From NCBI GenBank assembly GCA_002437415.1, contig DJPL01000077.1, forward strand, positions 12,635 through 76,634: 64,000 nucleotides of DNA, given 5' to 3'. The notes beneath the pieces were generated by a model, which did not search any database, was not told where the DNA came from, and saw only the letters and a list, made by a program, of their open reading frames with translations. The translations under genes were made by a program, and so were the position numbers. Below are positions 8,496 to 15,813 of the stretch, piece by piece. The stretch's first letter is position 1. Each line of letters begins with the position of its first letter. This stretch comes from Ruminococcaceae bacterium UBA6413. GTDB taxonomy: Bacteria; Bacillota; Clostridia; Oscillospirales; Ruminococcaceae.

Positions 8496-8513
8496 TCGTT
8501 AAAATTTTATCGA
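8496..8513 (-). promoter_or_regulatory. Candidate Rex operator
   Basis: TCGTTAAAATTTTATCGA is a near-perfect 18-base palindrome (one mismatched pair). Compared with the known clostridial Rex consensus TTGTTAANNNNTTAACAA it matches 11 of the 14 fixed positions. It lies 15 bases upstream of the -35 box of the rex operon promoter, so binding could repress or modulate that promoter. Confidence 0.5.
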
Positions 8514-8596
8514 ATTGCCGCGTAATGAAAATAACGGAAGTAAATCATCCTTTAATTTCCGATTAAATAAACATTTGTTGTTAAACTGCACAATAG

Positions 8597-8611
8597 CATA
8601 ACACTGTTATG
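8597..8611. promoter_or_regulatory. TetR-type operator O1
   Basis: CATAACACTGTTATG is a perfect 15-base palindrome around a central C. The same core recurs at 8679-8691 and 9397-9409. Its flank (GCACAATAG before it) is shared with the third site, so the recognised sequence may be longer than the palindrome. Confidence 0.6.
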
Positions 8612-8651
8612 TCGGCGTTTGGTGCAATGCTATGAAATGCAGTCCGGGGTA

Positions 8652-8691
8652 TTGACTTTACAGCGGAAATAGGGTAAGATAACAGTGTTAT
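8652..8691 (+). promoter_or_regulatory. tetR promoter with overlapping operator O2
   Basis: TTGACT (8652-8657), a 17-base spacer and TAAGAT (8675-8680) form a promoter for the TetR gene. The perfect palindrome ATAACAGTGTTAT (8679-8691) overlaps the end of the -10 box and the start site, ideally placed for autorepression. Confidence 0.7.
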
Positions 8692-8719
8692 GTGAAGGGT
8701 TTGGAAAGGAAGTGACTAT

Positions 8720-9352
8720 ATGCACGGCGACACCGAAACAAGGCAGAAGCTTATCGAAAGCGCGAAAAAAGAATTTTTTGAAAACGGCTTTGCAAAGGCT
8801 TCACTCAGAAAGATCTGCACAAACGCGGGTGTTACGACAGGTGCGCTTTACTTCTTCTTCAAGAATAAGGACGACTTATTCAGTGCAATTGTCGCACCTC
8901 CGATACTTAAACTCAAAGAGATGCTGATTGAGCATAACCGTGAGGACGAGGAATATATGGGCTCGACCGATGAGCAGACCAGAAGCGTTGAAAATCAGGT
9001 AGCGACACATAAAGAGGCTGTCACTATGGTGGGCTATCTTTATGATAACTACGATGCGTTTATTCTACTTCTTACCAAGGCTCAGGGCTCGGTTTTTGAA
9101 AACTGTGTCGATGAGTTTGTGGCACTTATGGAAGAGGGCTTCCGCACAAGCACAGAGGCACTGCTTAAGAATATGCCGGGCTATCACGTTGACGAGTATA
9201 TGCTACACTGGCTTGCTCATATGGATATAGAGATGTTCATACACCTGCTGACCCACGTTCCCGAAAAGGAAAAGGGACTTGTGTATGCCGAAAAAATGAT
9301 GGGCGCGATGGTCAAGATGTGGTTTGACTTATTGCCCGTCAGAGATGAATAA
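8720..9352 (+). CDS. TetR/AcrR family transcriptional regulator
   Basis: A 210-residue TetR-family repressor with a typical N-terminal helix-turn-helix (residues ~8-55, FAKASLRKICTNAGVTTGAL) and an all-helical ligand domain. The ATG at 8720 follows GGAAAGGAAG at good spacing. Three copies of one palindrome lie before this gene and before the ABC exporter genes downstream, so it very likely controls both. The ligand is unknown; the export genes suggest a toxic lipid, peptide or drug. Confidence 0.92.
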   Translation: MHGDTETRQKLIESAKKEFFENGFAKASLRKICTNAGVTTGALYFFFKNKDDLFSAIVAPPILKLKEMLIEHNREDEEYMGSTDEQTRSVENQVATHKEAVTMVGYLYDNYDAFILLLTKAQGSVFENCVDEFVALMEEGFRTSTEALLKNMPGYHVDEYMLHWLAHMDIEMFIHLLTHVPEKEKGLVYAEKMMGAMVKMWFDLLPVRDE

Positions 9353-9360
9353 GAAAATCC

Positions 9361-9378
9361 GACCGCCGCACGGCGGTC
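9361..9378. terminator. GC-rich hairpin after tetR
   Basis: GACCGCCG/CGGCGGTC stem of eight pairs with a two-base loop, starting 9 bases after the TetR stop. It is followed by ATTAAAAAG rather than T, so it may be a weak terminator or an RNA-stabilising hairpin. Confidence 0.45.
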
Positions 9379-9395
9379 ATTAAAAAGCACAATAG

Positions 9396-9410
9396 GATAA
9401 CGCTGTTATG
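9396..9410. promoter_or_regulatory. TetR-type operator O3 before ABC exporter
   Basis: GATAACGCTGTTATG differs from O1 by few bases, and the 25-base contexts (8588-8612 and 9387-9411) agree at nearly every position. It lies about 57 bases before the start of the ABC ATPase, so the regulator probably controls the exporter. No clear -35/-10 pair was identified here. Confidence 0.6.
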
Positions 9411-9466
9411 TTAGCTTACACTAATATAGTTAGATAAAACTAATAATGATACGGGAGGACAAAGCA

Positions 9467-10168
9467 ATGTATCTTGAAGTAAAAGACGTAAAAAAGAGCT
9501 ACGGCTCTGACGCAGGCTACACACAGGTATTAAAGGGTGTGACTACAAGCGTCGAAAAGGGTGAGATGTGTGTAATACAGGGAACGAGCGGTTCGGGTAA
9601 ATCGACACTGCTTAACTGTATCGGCGGTCTTGACATTATGGACAGCGGTTCCGTAAAGGTTGACGGCACGGAAATATTCGGGCTTAAGGCGGACGCACTG
9701 GCAAAGTACAGAAAGGCGAACCTCGGCTTTATATTCCAGTTCTACAACCTCGTACCTAACCTCACGGTAGAGGAAAACATACAGGTATGCGAGTACCTCA
9801 CCGATAAGCCGCTTGATATGAACGAGCTTCTTGACACCCTCGGACTTACCGAGCACAGAAAAAAATTCCCCTCACAGCTTTCGGGCGGTCAGCAGCAGAG
9901 ATGCGCCATAGCAAGAGCGCTCATAAAGAACCCTAAGCTTCTGCTGTGTGACGAGCCTACAGGTGCTCTTGACTCAAAGACTTCAAGAGATATACTAGTA
10001 CTTCTCGAACAGGTAAACAAGAAATACGGCACAACAATGCTGATAGTAACGCATAACAACGCAATAAAGAATATGGTGCACAAGGTAATAATCCTGAAGG
10101 ACGGACTTATCAAGAAGGATTATTACAATGAAACACTGATACCTGCCGCCGAGCTGGAGGATCTGTAA
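9467..10168 (+). CDS. ABC exporter ATP-binding protein (MacB/LolD type)
   Basis: A 233-residue ABC ATPase of the MacB/LolD class: Walker A GTSGSGKST, signature LSGGQQQR, Walker B LLLCDEPTGALDSK and the H-loop VTHN. The start at 9467 is chosen because GGGAGGA lies 7 bases upstream; an ATG at 9446 precedes this ribosome binding site. The permease begins one base after the stop, so they form one transporter. Such pairs export or extract peptides, lipids or antibiotics in Firmicutes. Confidence 0.93.
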   Translation: MYLEVKDVKKSYGSDAGYTQVLKGVTTSVEKGEMCVIQGTSGSGKSTLLNCIGGLDIMDSGSVKVDGTEIFGLKADALAKYRKANLGFIFQFYNLVPNLTVEENIQVCEYLTDKPLDMNELLDTLGLTEHRKKFPSQLSGGQQQRCAIARALIKNPKLLLCDEPTGALDSKTSRDILVLLEQVNKKYGTTMLIVTHNNAIKNMVHKVIILKDGLIKKDYYNETLIPAAELEDL

Positions 10169-10169
10169 T

Positions 10170-13094
10170 ATGAACAAGGTACTTTCAAAAAGAATACCGA
10201 GGGAGTTTAAGTCAAATCTTCCGAAGTACATCGCACTGCTGTTGCTGATAGTCCTTAGTATGTATCTTGTAACGGCAATAGTGGCAAGCTCGGACACGAT
10301 CATTACAAGAACCGAGGAGCACAACGCCGCAAATCACGTTGAGGACGGACAGTTCACGACATTCTTGCCCCTGACAGATGAGCAGGAAAAAGAGATTACC
10401 GACAAGGGAGTTACCCTTGAACGTATGTACAGCCTTGACATAAAGGCTGAGGACGGCTCAACCGTCAGAGTGATGAAGAACCGTAAGGCTATCGACCTTG
10501 TTGAGCTTGTAAGCGGCGAATATCCCGCAAAGGACAACGAGGCTGTAGTTGAGCGCAGATACGCCGAAGAGCACAGCCTTAATGTCGGCGACAAGCTGAC
10601 AGTCGGCGGTACGGAGTACACCGTATGCGGCATAGGCGCATCTCCCGACTATGACGCACCGTATCAGAATATGTCCGATGTGGCTGTATCAAGCAAAAAT
10701 TTCGGCCTGATCTTTGTTACCGACAGCGAGTACGAAAGAGTATCCGATAATTCAAAATCGGCGCAGACCTTTACATACGGCTATCTTCTCGGCAACGATA
10801 TGACCGATGATAAGCTCAAAGACCTTATCGAGGATTTTGATTTTGATTATACGAAAGTCACCGACAAGTATTATCTTGAAACGGTAAACGAAGCACTTGA
10901 AAAGCGTACCGAGATCGAAAACGGCATAAACGATTTAGCCGACGGTGCGGACAAATTGCATGACGGACTTAAAGACCTGTCGGACGGTGCGGACACGCTG
11001 TATGACGGTATGAATGATTTGTCGGACGGTGCGGATAAGCTGTATGACGGACTTAAGAGCCTGTCTGACGGCACGGTACAGCTCCACAGCGGTATGACCG
11101 CAATATATGACGGAGCATCGGCTCTTGATAAAGGACTGAGTGAGCTGTCAAGCGGAGCTTCATCACTTAACGGTGCGATAGCGGGTGCAAATTCCGCAGG
11201 ACTTATCCCTCCCACAATGAACGCTCTTGTAAGCGGTGCGGACAGCCTTGCAACAGGACTTAAAAGCGCAAAGAGCGGCTCATCTGAGTTGGTATCGGGC
11301 ATAAGCAGTGCGTCACGCGGAGCAGAGCAGTTATCAACCGGCGCAACCGATGCGGTAAACGGTGCAAAAGAGCTTGCCGACGGCGCTAAGGACGCAAAAG
11401 ACGGCGCAAAGGAGCTTGCAGACGGTGCAAAAGACGCAAAGGACGGAGCAGGCGAGCTTGCAGACGGAATACACGAGCTTAAGAGCAATATCGGAAAACT
11501 GCTTGACGCGGCATTCGACCTTGATCTGACTAATCTCACATCGTTTGTTGAAAGAGCGGATAACGTCCGTATCGCGGCTGCTTCAGGCGACGTTGTAACA
11601 AATAAATACGGCGGACTTGCGGCTTGCGTAATACTTATGGCGCTGTTCGCCTATGTAATATCTGTATTCGTTGTTCATCAGATAAACAGGGAGAGCAGTG
11701 TAATAGGCGCGCTGTATGCTCTCGGTGTGACAAAGGGTGCGCTTATAAGACACTACATAACGCTCCCCACGATAATAGCGTTTATCGGCGGCATTATCGG
11801 CTCGGCGATAGGCTTTTCTCCCATGTCGATAGAGTCACAGCTTGAGGACACCTACGCATATTTCTCACTGCCCGATTTTCAGACAGTAATACCGCTCTAT
11901 CTTGTAATATACGCCGTTGTCATTCCTCCCGTAATAGCGGCAATAGTAAATGCGCTTGTTATCAACAAAAGACTTTCCGCTCCCGCTCTGTCGCTTATGA
12001 GAAACGAGCAGAACGTGAAGAACATAAGCCGTATGGAGATAAAGAGTGGCGGCTTTGTAAGAAAGTTCAGAATACGTCAGTTCCTGCGTGAGATGAGAGC
12101 GAATATCACGGTTATGGCTTGTATGTTTGTTTCAATGCTTATCCTTATGCTCGGACTTGACTGTTATTCAATGTGTGCGAATGTCACTACAGACACGCTT
12201 GCAGGTACGACATACGAGTATATGTATACGCTGAAATACCCCACGACCGAGGTACCCGAGGGTGGTGAAGCGTGCTATGTAGAATCGCTTGCAAAGGAAA
12301 AGGACGGATACACGCTTGACGTTACGGTAATAGGCATAGACAACGATAATCCTTATTATGATAACGTTGATGTGAAAAAGGGCAAGAGCATTGTTACAGC
12401 GTCACTTTCCGTTGCACAGAGATACGGAGTTGTCGAGGGCGACAAGTTCATTCTTACCGATGAAGCGGCTGATATGAACTATGCTTTCACGGTAGACAGC
12501 ATAAGCGATTATTGCTCGGGGCTTGCCGTATTTATGGATATCGACAGCATGAGAGAGCTTTTCAAGCAGGACGATGATTATTACAATATGGTTCTGTCGG
12601 ATAAACCGCTCGACATTGACGAGGGCAGGATCTATTCGGTAACGACAAAGGCTGATATAGAGCGTTCGTCAAAGGTATTTTCCGAGCTTATGACCGGAAT
12701 GATCGTAACGCTTATCGGTGCGGCTACTGTAATTTTCGTAGTGGTAATGTACCTTATGATGAGCGTTATGATAGACAGAAGCTCGTTCGGCATTTCACTG
12801 CTCAAGACCTTCGGCTACAGCAGAAAGGACGTAAAGAGGCTGTACCTTGACGGTAACGCAATTACGATAGCGATATCGGCTGCTGTCTGCTTACCGCTTT
12901 CAAAGCTCGTTATAAATAAAATATTCCCTGCATTTGTGGCGAACATTGCGTGCGGAATAAATCTTGAATTCGGCTGGTATTTCTACCCCGCATTGTTTAT
13001 TGCGGTTATGCTGGTTTATCTTCTCACAAACACTCTTCTTGTAAGAAAGCTCAACAGGATCACTCCTGCCGAGGTACTGAAAAACAGAGAATAA
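10170..13094 (+). CDS. FtsX-like ABC permease with long repeat-rich extracellular domain
   Basis: A 974-residue permease of the MacB/FtsX superfamily. There is one membrane helix near residues 18-40, a very long extracellular region, three helices around 490-620, then a second extracellular domain (~690-860) and three C-terminal helices (~860-970), with the LNRITPAEVLKNRE end typical of FtsX permeases. The first extracellular region contains a regular repeat, L-x-DG with a period of about 7 (residues ~250-440), predicted to be a long helical stalk and reminiscent of YhgE/Pip proteins. It partners the ATPase just upstream under the TetR regulator. Substrate unknown. Confidence 0.9.
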   Translation: MNKVLSKRIPREFKSNLPKYIALLLLIVLSMYLVTAIVASSDTIITRTEEHNAANHVEDGQFTTFLPLTDEQEKEITDKGVTLERMYSLDIKAEDGSTVRVMKNRKAIDLVELVSGEYPAKDNEAVVERRYAEEHSLNVGDKLTVGGTEYTVCGIGASPDYDAPYQNMSDVAVSSKNFGLIFVTDSEYERVSDNSKSAQTFTYGYLLGNDMTDDKLKDLIEDFDFDYTKVTDKYYLETVNEALEKRTEIENGINDLADGADKLHDGLKDLSDGADTLYDGMNDLSDGADKLYDGLKSLSDGTVQLHSGMTAIYDGASALDKGLSELSSGASSLNGAIAGANSAGLIPPTMNALVSGADSLATGLKSAKSGSSELVSGISSASRGAEQLSTGATDAVNGAKELADGAKDAKDGAKELADGAKDAKDGAGELADGIHELKSNIGKLLDAAFDLDLTNLTSFVERADNVRIAAASGDVVTNKYGGLAACVILMALFAYVISVFVVHQINRESSVIGALYALGVTKGALIRHYITLPTIIAFIGGIIGSAIGFSPMSIESQLEDTYAYFSLPDFQTVIPLYLVIYAVVIPPVIAAIVNALVINKRLSAPALSLMRNEQNVKNISRMEIKSGGFVRKFRIRQFLREMRANITVMACMFVSMLILMLGLDCYSMCANVTTDTLAGTTYEYMYTLKYPTTEVPEGGEACYVESLAKEKDGYTLDVTVIGIDNDNPYYDNVDVKKGKSIVTASLSVAQRYGVVEGDKFILTDEAADMNYAFTVDSISDYCSGLAVFMDIDSMRELFKQDDDYYNMVLSDKPLDIDEGRIYSVTTKADIERSSKVFSELMTGMIVTLIGAATVIFVVVMYLMMSVMIDRSSFGISLLKTFGYSRKDVKRLYLDGNAITIAISAAVCLPLSKLVINKIFPAFVANIACGINLEFGWYFYPALFIAVMLVYLLTNTLLVRKLNRITPAEVLKNRE

Positions 13095-13118
13095 GAGAAT
13101 AAAACAGAATATAAAATG

Positions 13119-13141
13119 CTCCCGACTGTAACGGTCGGGAG
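13119..13141 (+). terminator. Terminator-like hairpin after ABC permease
   Basis: CTCCCGAC/GTCGGGAG stem of eight pairs with a 7-base loop, 25 bases after the permease stop, followed by TAAATGTTTG. It probably ends the exporter operon. Confidence 0.65.
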
Positions 13142-13282
13142 TAAATGTTTGTGGGGGGGGAAGTTTGGTGTTTGGTTGACTTTTGTTATGCCGCTTAGTG
13201 TATTTGTTAAGATATTTTATTGTACTTCCACATTTCTATCCGTTCTAACAATTTGATACAGTTACTGTCATTCCCGATTTTC

Positions 13283-13450
13283 CGTAGGGGCGGCGGCTTG
13301 CCCCGCCCGTTGCACCGAACTTTAACCATTCACCGAGCTTCTTAATCTGTCAACTATCAGCTGTAACCGTCAATTATTATATAAATTTCTTTCAAATTGC
13401 TTACGATAATCACTACTATATTTCGGGATGGGCAAGCCGCATCCCCTACG
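13283..13450. repeat. MITE-like element with inverted ends in a gene-free stretch
   Basis: The interval 13095-13566 holds no gene. Within it, CGTAGGGGCGGCGGCTTGCC (from 13283) and the sequence ending at 13450 (GGGCAAGCCGCATCCCCTAC plus G) are inverted copies, 18 of 21 bases alike, about 127 bases apart. The core between them is AT-rich and non-coding. Related half-copies occur at 51124-51149 and, interrupted, at 51331-51428. This looks like a small dispersed palindromic repeat or non-autonomous element. Confidence 0.5.
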
Positions 13451-13524
13451 AAAAGTTATGTACGAAACTGCGTATATTCTTAGGATAACATAAATATATC
13501 AACCGACAACCCCCCCATAAAATC

Positions 13525-13555
13525 AACGCTCCCGACCACATCAGCCGGGAGCGTT
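13525..13555 (-). terminator. Terminator of fprA
   Basis: A stem of AACGCTCCCG paired with CGGGAGCGTT, 12 bases beyond the FprA stop on the minus strand, followed by TGATTTTA. Ten pairs with an 11-base loop; a good intrinsic terminator for the flavoprotein gene. Confidence 0.7.
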
Positions 13556-13566
13556 TCTATATTCAA

Positions 13567-14718
13567 TTACTTTGCCAGCTCTTCCGCCAGCTCATCGACC
13601 TGCGCCATACTTGCGTCATTCAAGGCACAGTTGATTTTTACCGTCTTGTCAAGGATAGTGATCTCCTTTGACTTTTCAAACATTCCTGTCATTACCTTGG
13701 CCGCCATGGGTGCCCATGCGCCGTTTTCGATAAATGCAACCGTTCTCTTCTGATAGTTCCTTTCGGTAAGCCCCTCGATAAACGTTCTCATAAACGGGAA
13801 TACATCGGCGTTGTAGGTAGGCGTTGCAAGTACAAGCTTGCTGTAAGCGAAAGCGTCCGAAATTGCCTTTGACATATCGCATCTTGCAAGGTCGGTGATA
13901 ATTACATCAACGCCCTTAGCCTTCAGCTTATCATATAAAAGCTCTGCGGCTTTCTTTGTGTTGCCGTAGATCGATGCGTAGGCTATCATTACGCCGTCCT
14001 TTTCGGGGGTGTAGGACGACCACTTGTTATATAAGTCAAGATAATATCCGAGGTTTTCACTGAGCACAGGACCGTGTAAAGCACAGATCTTCTCTATATC
14101 AAGCGTAGCGGCTTTCTTGAGAAGCGCCTGCACCTGTGCGCCGTACTTTCCGACAATGCCGATATAATATCTGCGCGCTTCGTCTGCCCACGGCTCGTCC
14201 GTGTCGGGTATGCCGAACTTACCGAAGCCGTCGGCGGCAAACAGTATCTTGTCCTTTGAGTCATATGTCACCATAACCTCGGGCCAGTGCACCATAGGAG
14301 CGAATACAAAGGTCAGAGTGTGACTGCCGAGCGTCAGCGTGTCGCCCTCTTTTACGGTGAGCGTGTTCGTGAGGGTAAGCCCGGGGAAAAATCCCTTGAT
14401 CATTACAAACGTCTTTGCATTGCCGACTACAGTTGTGTCGGGATAAAGCTTTAAAAACTCCGCTATGCTTGCCGAGTGGTCGGGCTCCATATGCTGAACT
14501 ACAAGATAGTCGGGCTTTCTGTCGCCGAGCACCGCCTTGATTTTTTCAAGCCATATAGCCGAGAAGTTTATGTCAACGGTATCCATTACCGCCGTCTTTT
14601 CGTCAAGGATAACATAGGAGTTGTACGAAATGCCGTTAGGCACCTTGTACTGACCCTCAAACAGGTCGATCGTGCTGTCGTTCACGCCGACATATTTTAC
14701 ATCTTCTGAGATAAACAT
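13567..14718 (-). CDS. A-type flavoprotein FprA (diiron flavo-oxidoreductase)
   Basis: A 383-residue flavo-diiron protein that reduces O2 to water and/or NO to N2O in anaerobes. The beta-lactamase-like domain carries the diiron ligands H76, E78, D80, H81 (HMEPDH), H144 (MVHWPEV), D163 and H215. The flavodoxin domain follows from ~residue 250 with the FMN loop ASIYGNTKKA. It lacks a fused rubredoxin, so needs a separate donor. The gene stands alone between its own promoter (14757-14785) and a terminator. The start has GGGAG about 9 bases upstream. Confidence 0.94.
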   Translation of the reverse strand: MFISEDVKYVGVNDSTIDLFEGQYKVPNGISYNSYVILDEKTAVMDTVDINFSAIWLEKIKAVLGDRKPDYLVVQHMEPDHSASIAEFLKLYPDTTVVGNAKTFVMIKGFFPGLTLTNTLTVKEGDTLTLGSHTLTFVFAPMVHWPEVMVTYDSKDKILFAADGFGKFGIPDTDEPWADEARRYYIGIVGKYGAQVQALLKKAATLDIEKICALHGPVLSENLGYYLDLYNKWSSYTPEKDGVMIAYASIYGNTKKAAELLYDKLKAKGVDVIITDLARCDMSKAISDAFAYSKLVLATPTYNADVFPFMRTFIEGLTERNYQKRTVAFIENGAWAPMAAKVMTGMFEKSKEITILDKTVKINCALNDASMAQVDELAEELAK

Positions 14719-14756
14719 TAAAAAATTCTCCCTTCTTTTGCTGAAAATCTACTGAT

Positions 14757-14785
14757 ATTCTATCACATTTGAAATGAAAAATCAA
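14757..14785 (-). promoter_or_regulatory. Promoter of fprA
   Basis: On the minus strand TTGATT (14785-14780), 17 bases, TAGAAT (14762-14757); start predicted near 14750, about 32 bases before the FprA ATG. Confidence 0.65.
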
Positions 14786-14822
14786 TAGCTGAATTCAAAT
14801 AAATTCACCTTTTACAAAGAAA

Positions 14823-15761
14823 TCAGTATTTATTATCATTGTTTTTCCGCTTATCCTCGATATAGCGTATGCGCTCGTCAATATGCTCTTTAAGCATCTC
14901 GTTTCTTTCATTTGCCTTGTCGGAAAGCTCATCGTACTTGTCGACCACATTGTCGCTCAATCTTACAAAGCTTTCAGTCAGCTTTTCCTTTACCATATCG
15001 ATTTTTGATTCGTTTTCGCTGTTGTCGGTCATTATCGGTATGCTCTGCTTTTCATCTGTATGGCGCAGAAGCATCACAACTCCCATTACAAGCGTAGTAA
15101 GATACACCACTACTCCGGAAAATGTGCTGACGACCAGCTTCTGATTTTCCGTAAGCCATGTTATATACACCGACAGCGAGCGGATAAGCGTTACCGCGGA
15201 AACGCCTGCGTCGGCAAGAGAAATGTTTCTTATGGCGCTGAGAAGCGGCGAGCGGTGCTTTTGCACCTTCACAAGGTTTACGATAGCGCGGACAAGCTTT
15301 ATCACCGTGTACACGGCGATACTTGCGATAACAAGCTTTGCGTACTGCCGTGTCGTGTTGTGTATCATGCTGTACAGCTCGATAAGCATCAGCACTACGC
15401 TCATCACAATGAACATCATACCGGTAAAGCGCATTACATACACTTCCGATACGACCCTGATACCCTTGTCCTGCTTTTTCTCGTATGAAACTGTCATATA
15501 ACGCATTACTGCAAGCAGTCCGTAATACACGCAAAGTATCATAAACCATACCGAGCCGTAGAACAGGCCGAGCACGCCGTTATATACGGCATACGCAACA
15601 TTAAGCATCAGAGAAACCGCGGTATATACCACTATGCGAAAGCGCTTGCTCTGCATAAACAGGCGGATAAATTCTTTCAGCCTGTGCCTGTGATTTTTCA
15701 GTTTATCCGCCTCCTTTCCGGGGAAATATAATGCCGCCACGTTGTTTAATTGTAACGGCAT
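14823..15761 (-). CDS. Polytopic membrane protein of unknown function
   Basis: A protein of up to 312 residues with about six membrane segments between residues ~45 and 235 and a charged, lysine/glutamate-rich C-terminal tail (~250-312) that should be cytosolic and partly coiled coil. I do not recognise the family. The start is uncertain: the ATG at 15761 lies only 9 bases after a TATAAT-like stretch and has a poor ribosome binding site, while a perfect AAAGGAGG at 15717-15710 is followed after 8 bases by an in-frame CTG at 15701. The gene follows the rhodanese-TtcA-like gene by 52 bases in the same direction. Confidence 0.75.
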   Translation of the reverse strand: MPLQLNNVAALYFPGKEADKLKNHRHRLKEFIRLFMQSKRFRIVVYTAVSLMLNVAYAVYNGVLGLFYGSVWFMILCVYYGLLAVMRYMTVSYEKKQDKGIRVVSEVYVMRFTGMMFIVMSVVLMLIELYSMIHNTTRQYAKLVIASIAVYTVIKLVRAIVNLVKVQKHRSPLLSAIRNISLADAGVSAVTLIRSLSVYITWLTENQKLVVSTFSGVVVYLTTLVMGVVMLLRHTDEKQSIPIMTDNSENESKIDMVKEKLTESFVRLSDNVVDKYDELSDKANERNEMLKEHIDERIRYIEDKRKNNDNKY

Positions 15762-15813
15762 AGCTTCATATTATATTTTACCTTATCTGCACCGAAAATG
15801 CAACCGCATTATA

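Noticed and set aside
8574..8591. TTGTTAAACTGCACAATA as a second Rex operator
   Set aside because: The left half fits the consensus but the right half does not; symmetry is lost.
10871..11539. Long minus-strand open frame opposite the permease stalk (222 codons, Ser/Ala/Pro rich)
   Set aside because: It is the mirror of the repetitive DG region, has no ribosome binding site and lies wholly within a clear gene on the other strand.
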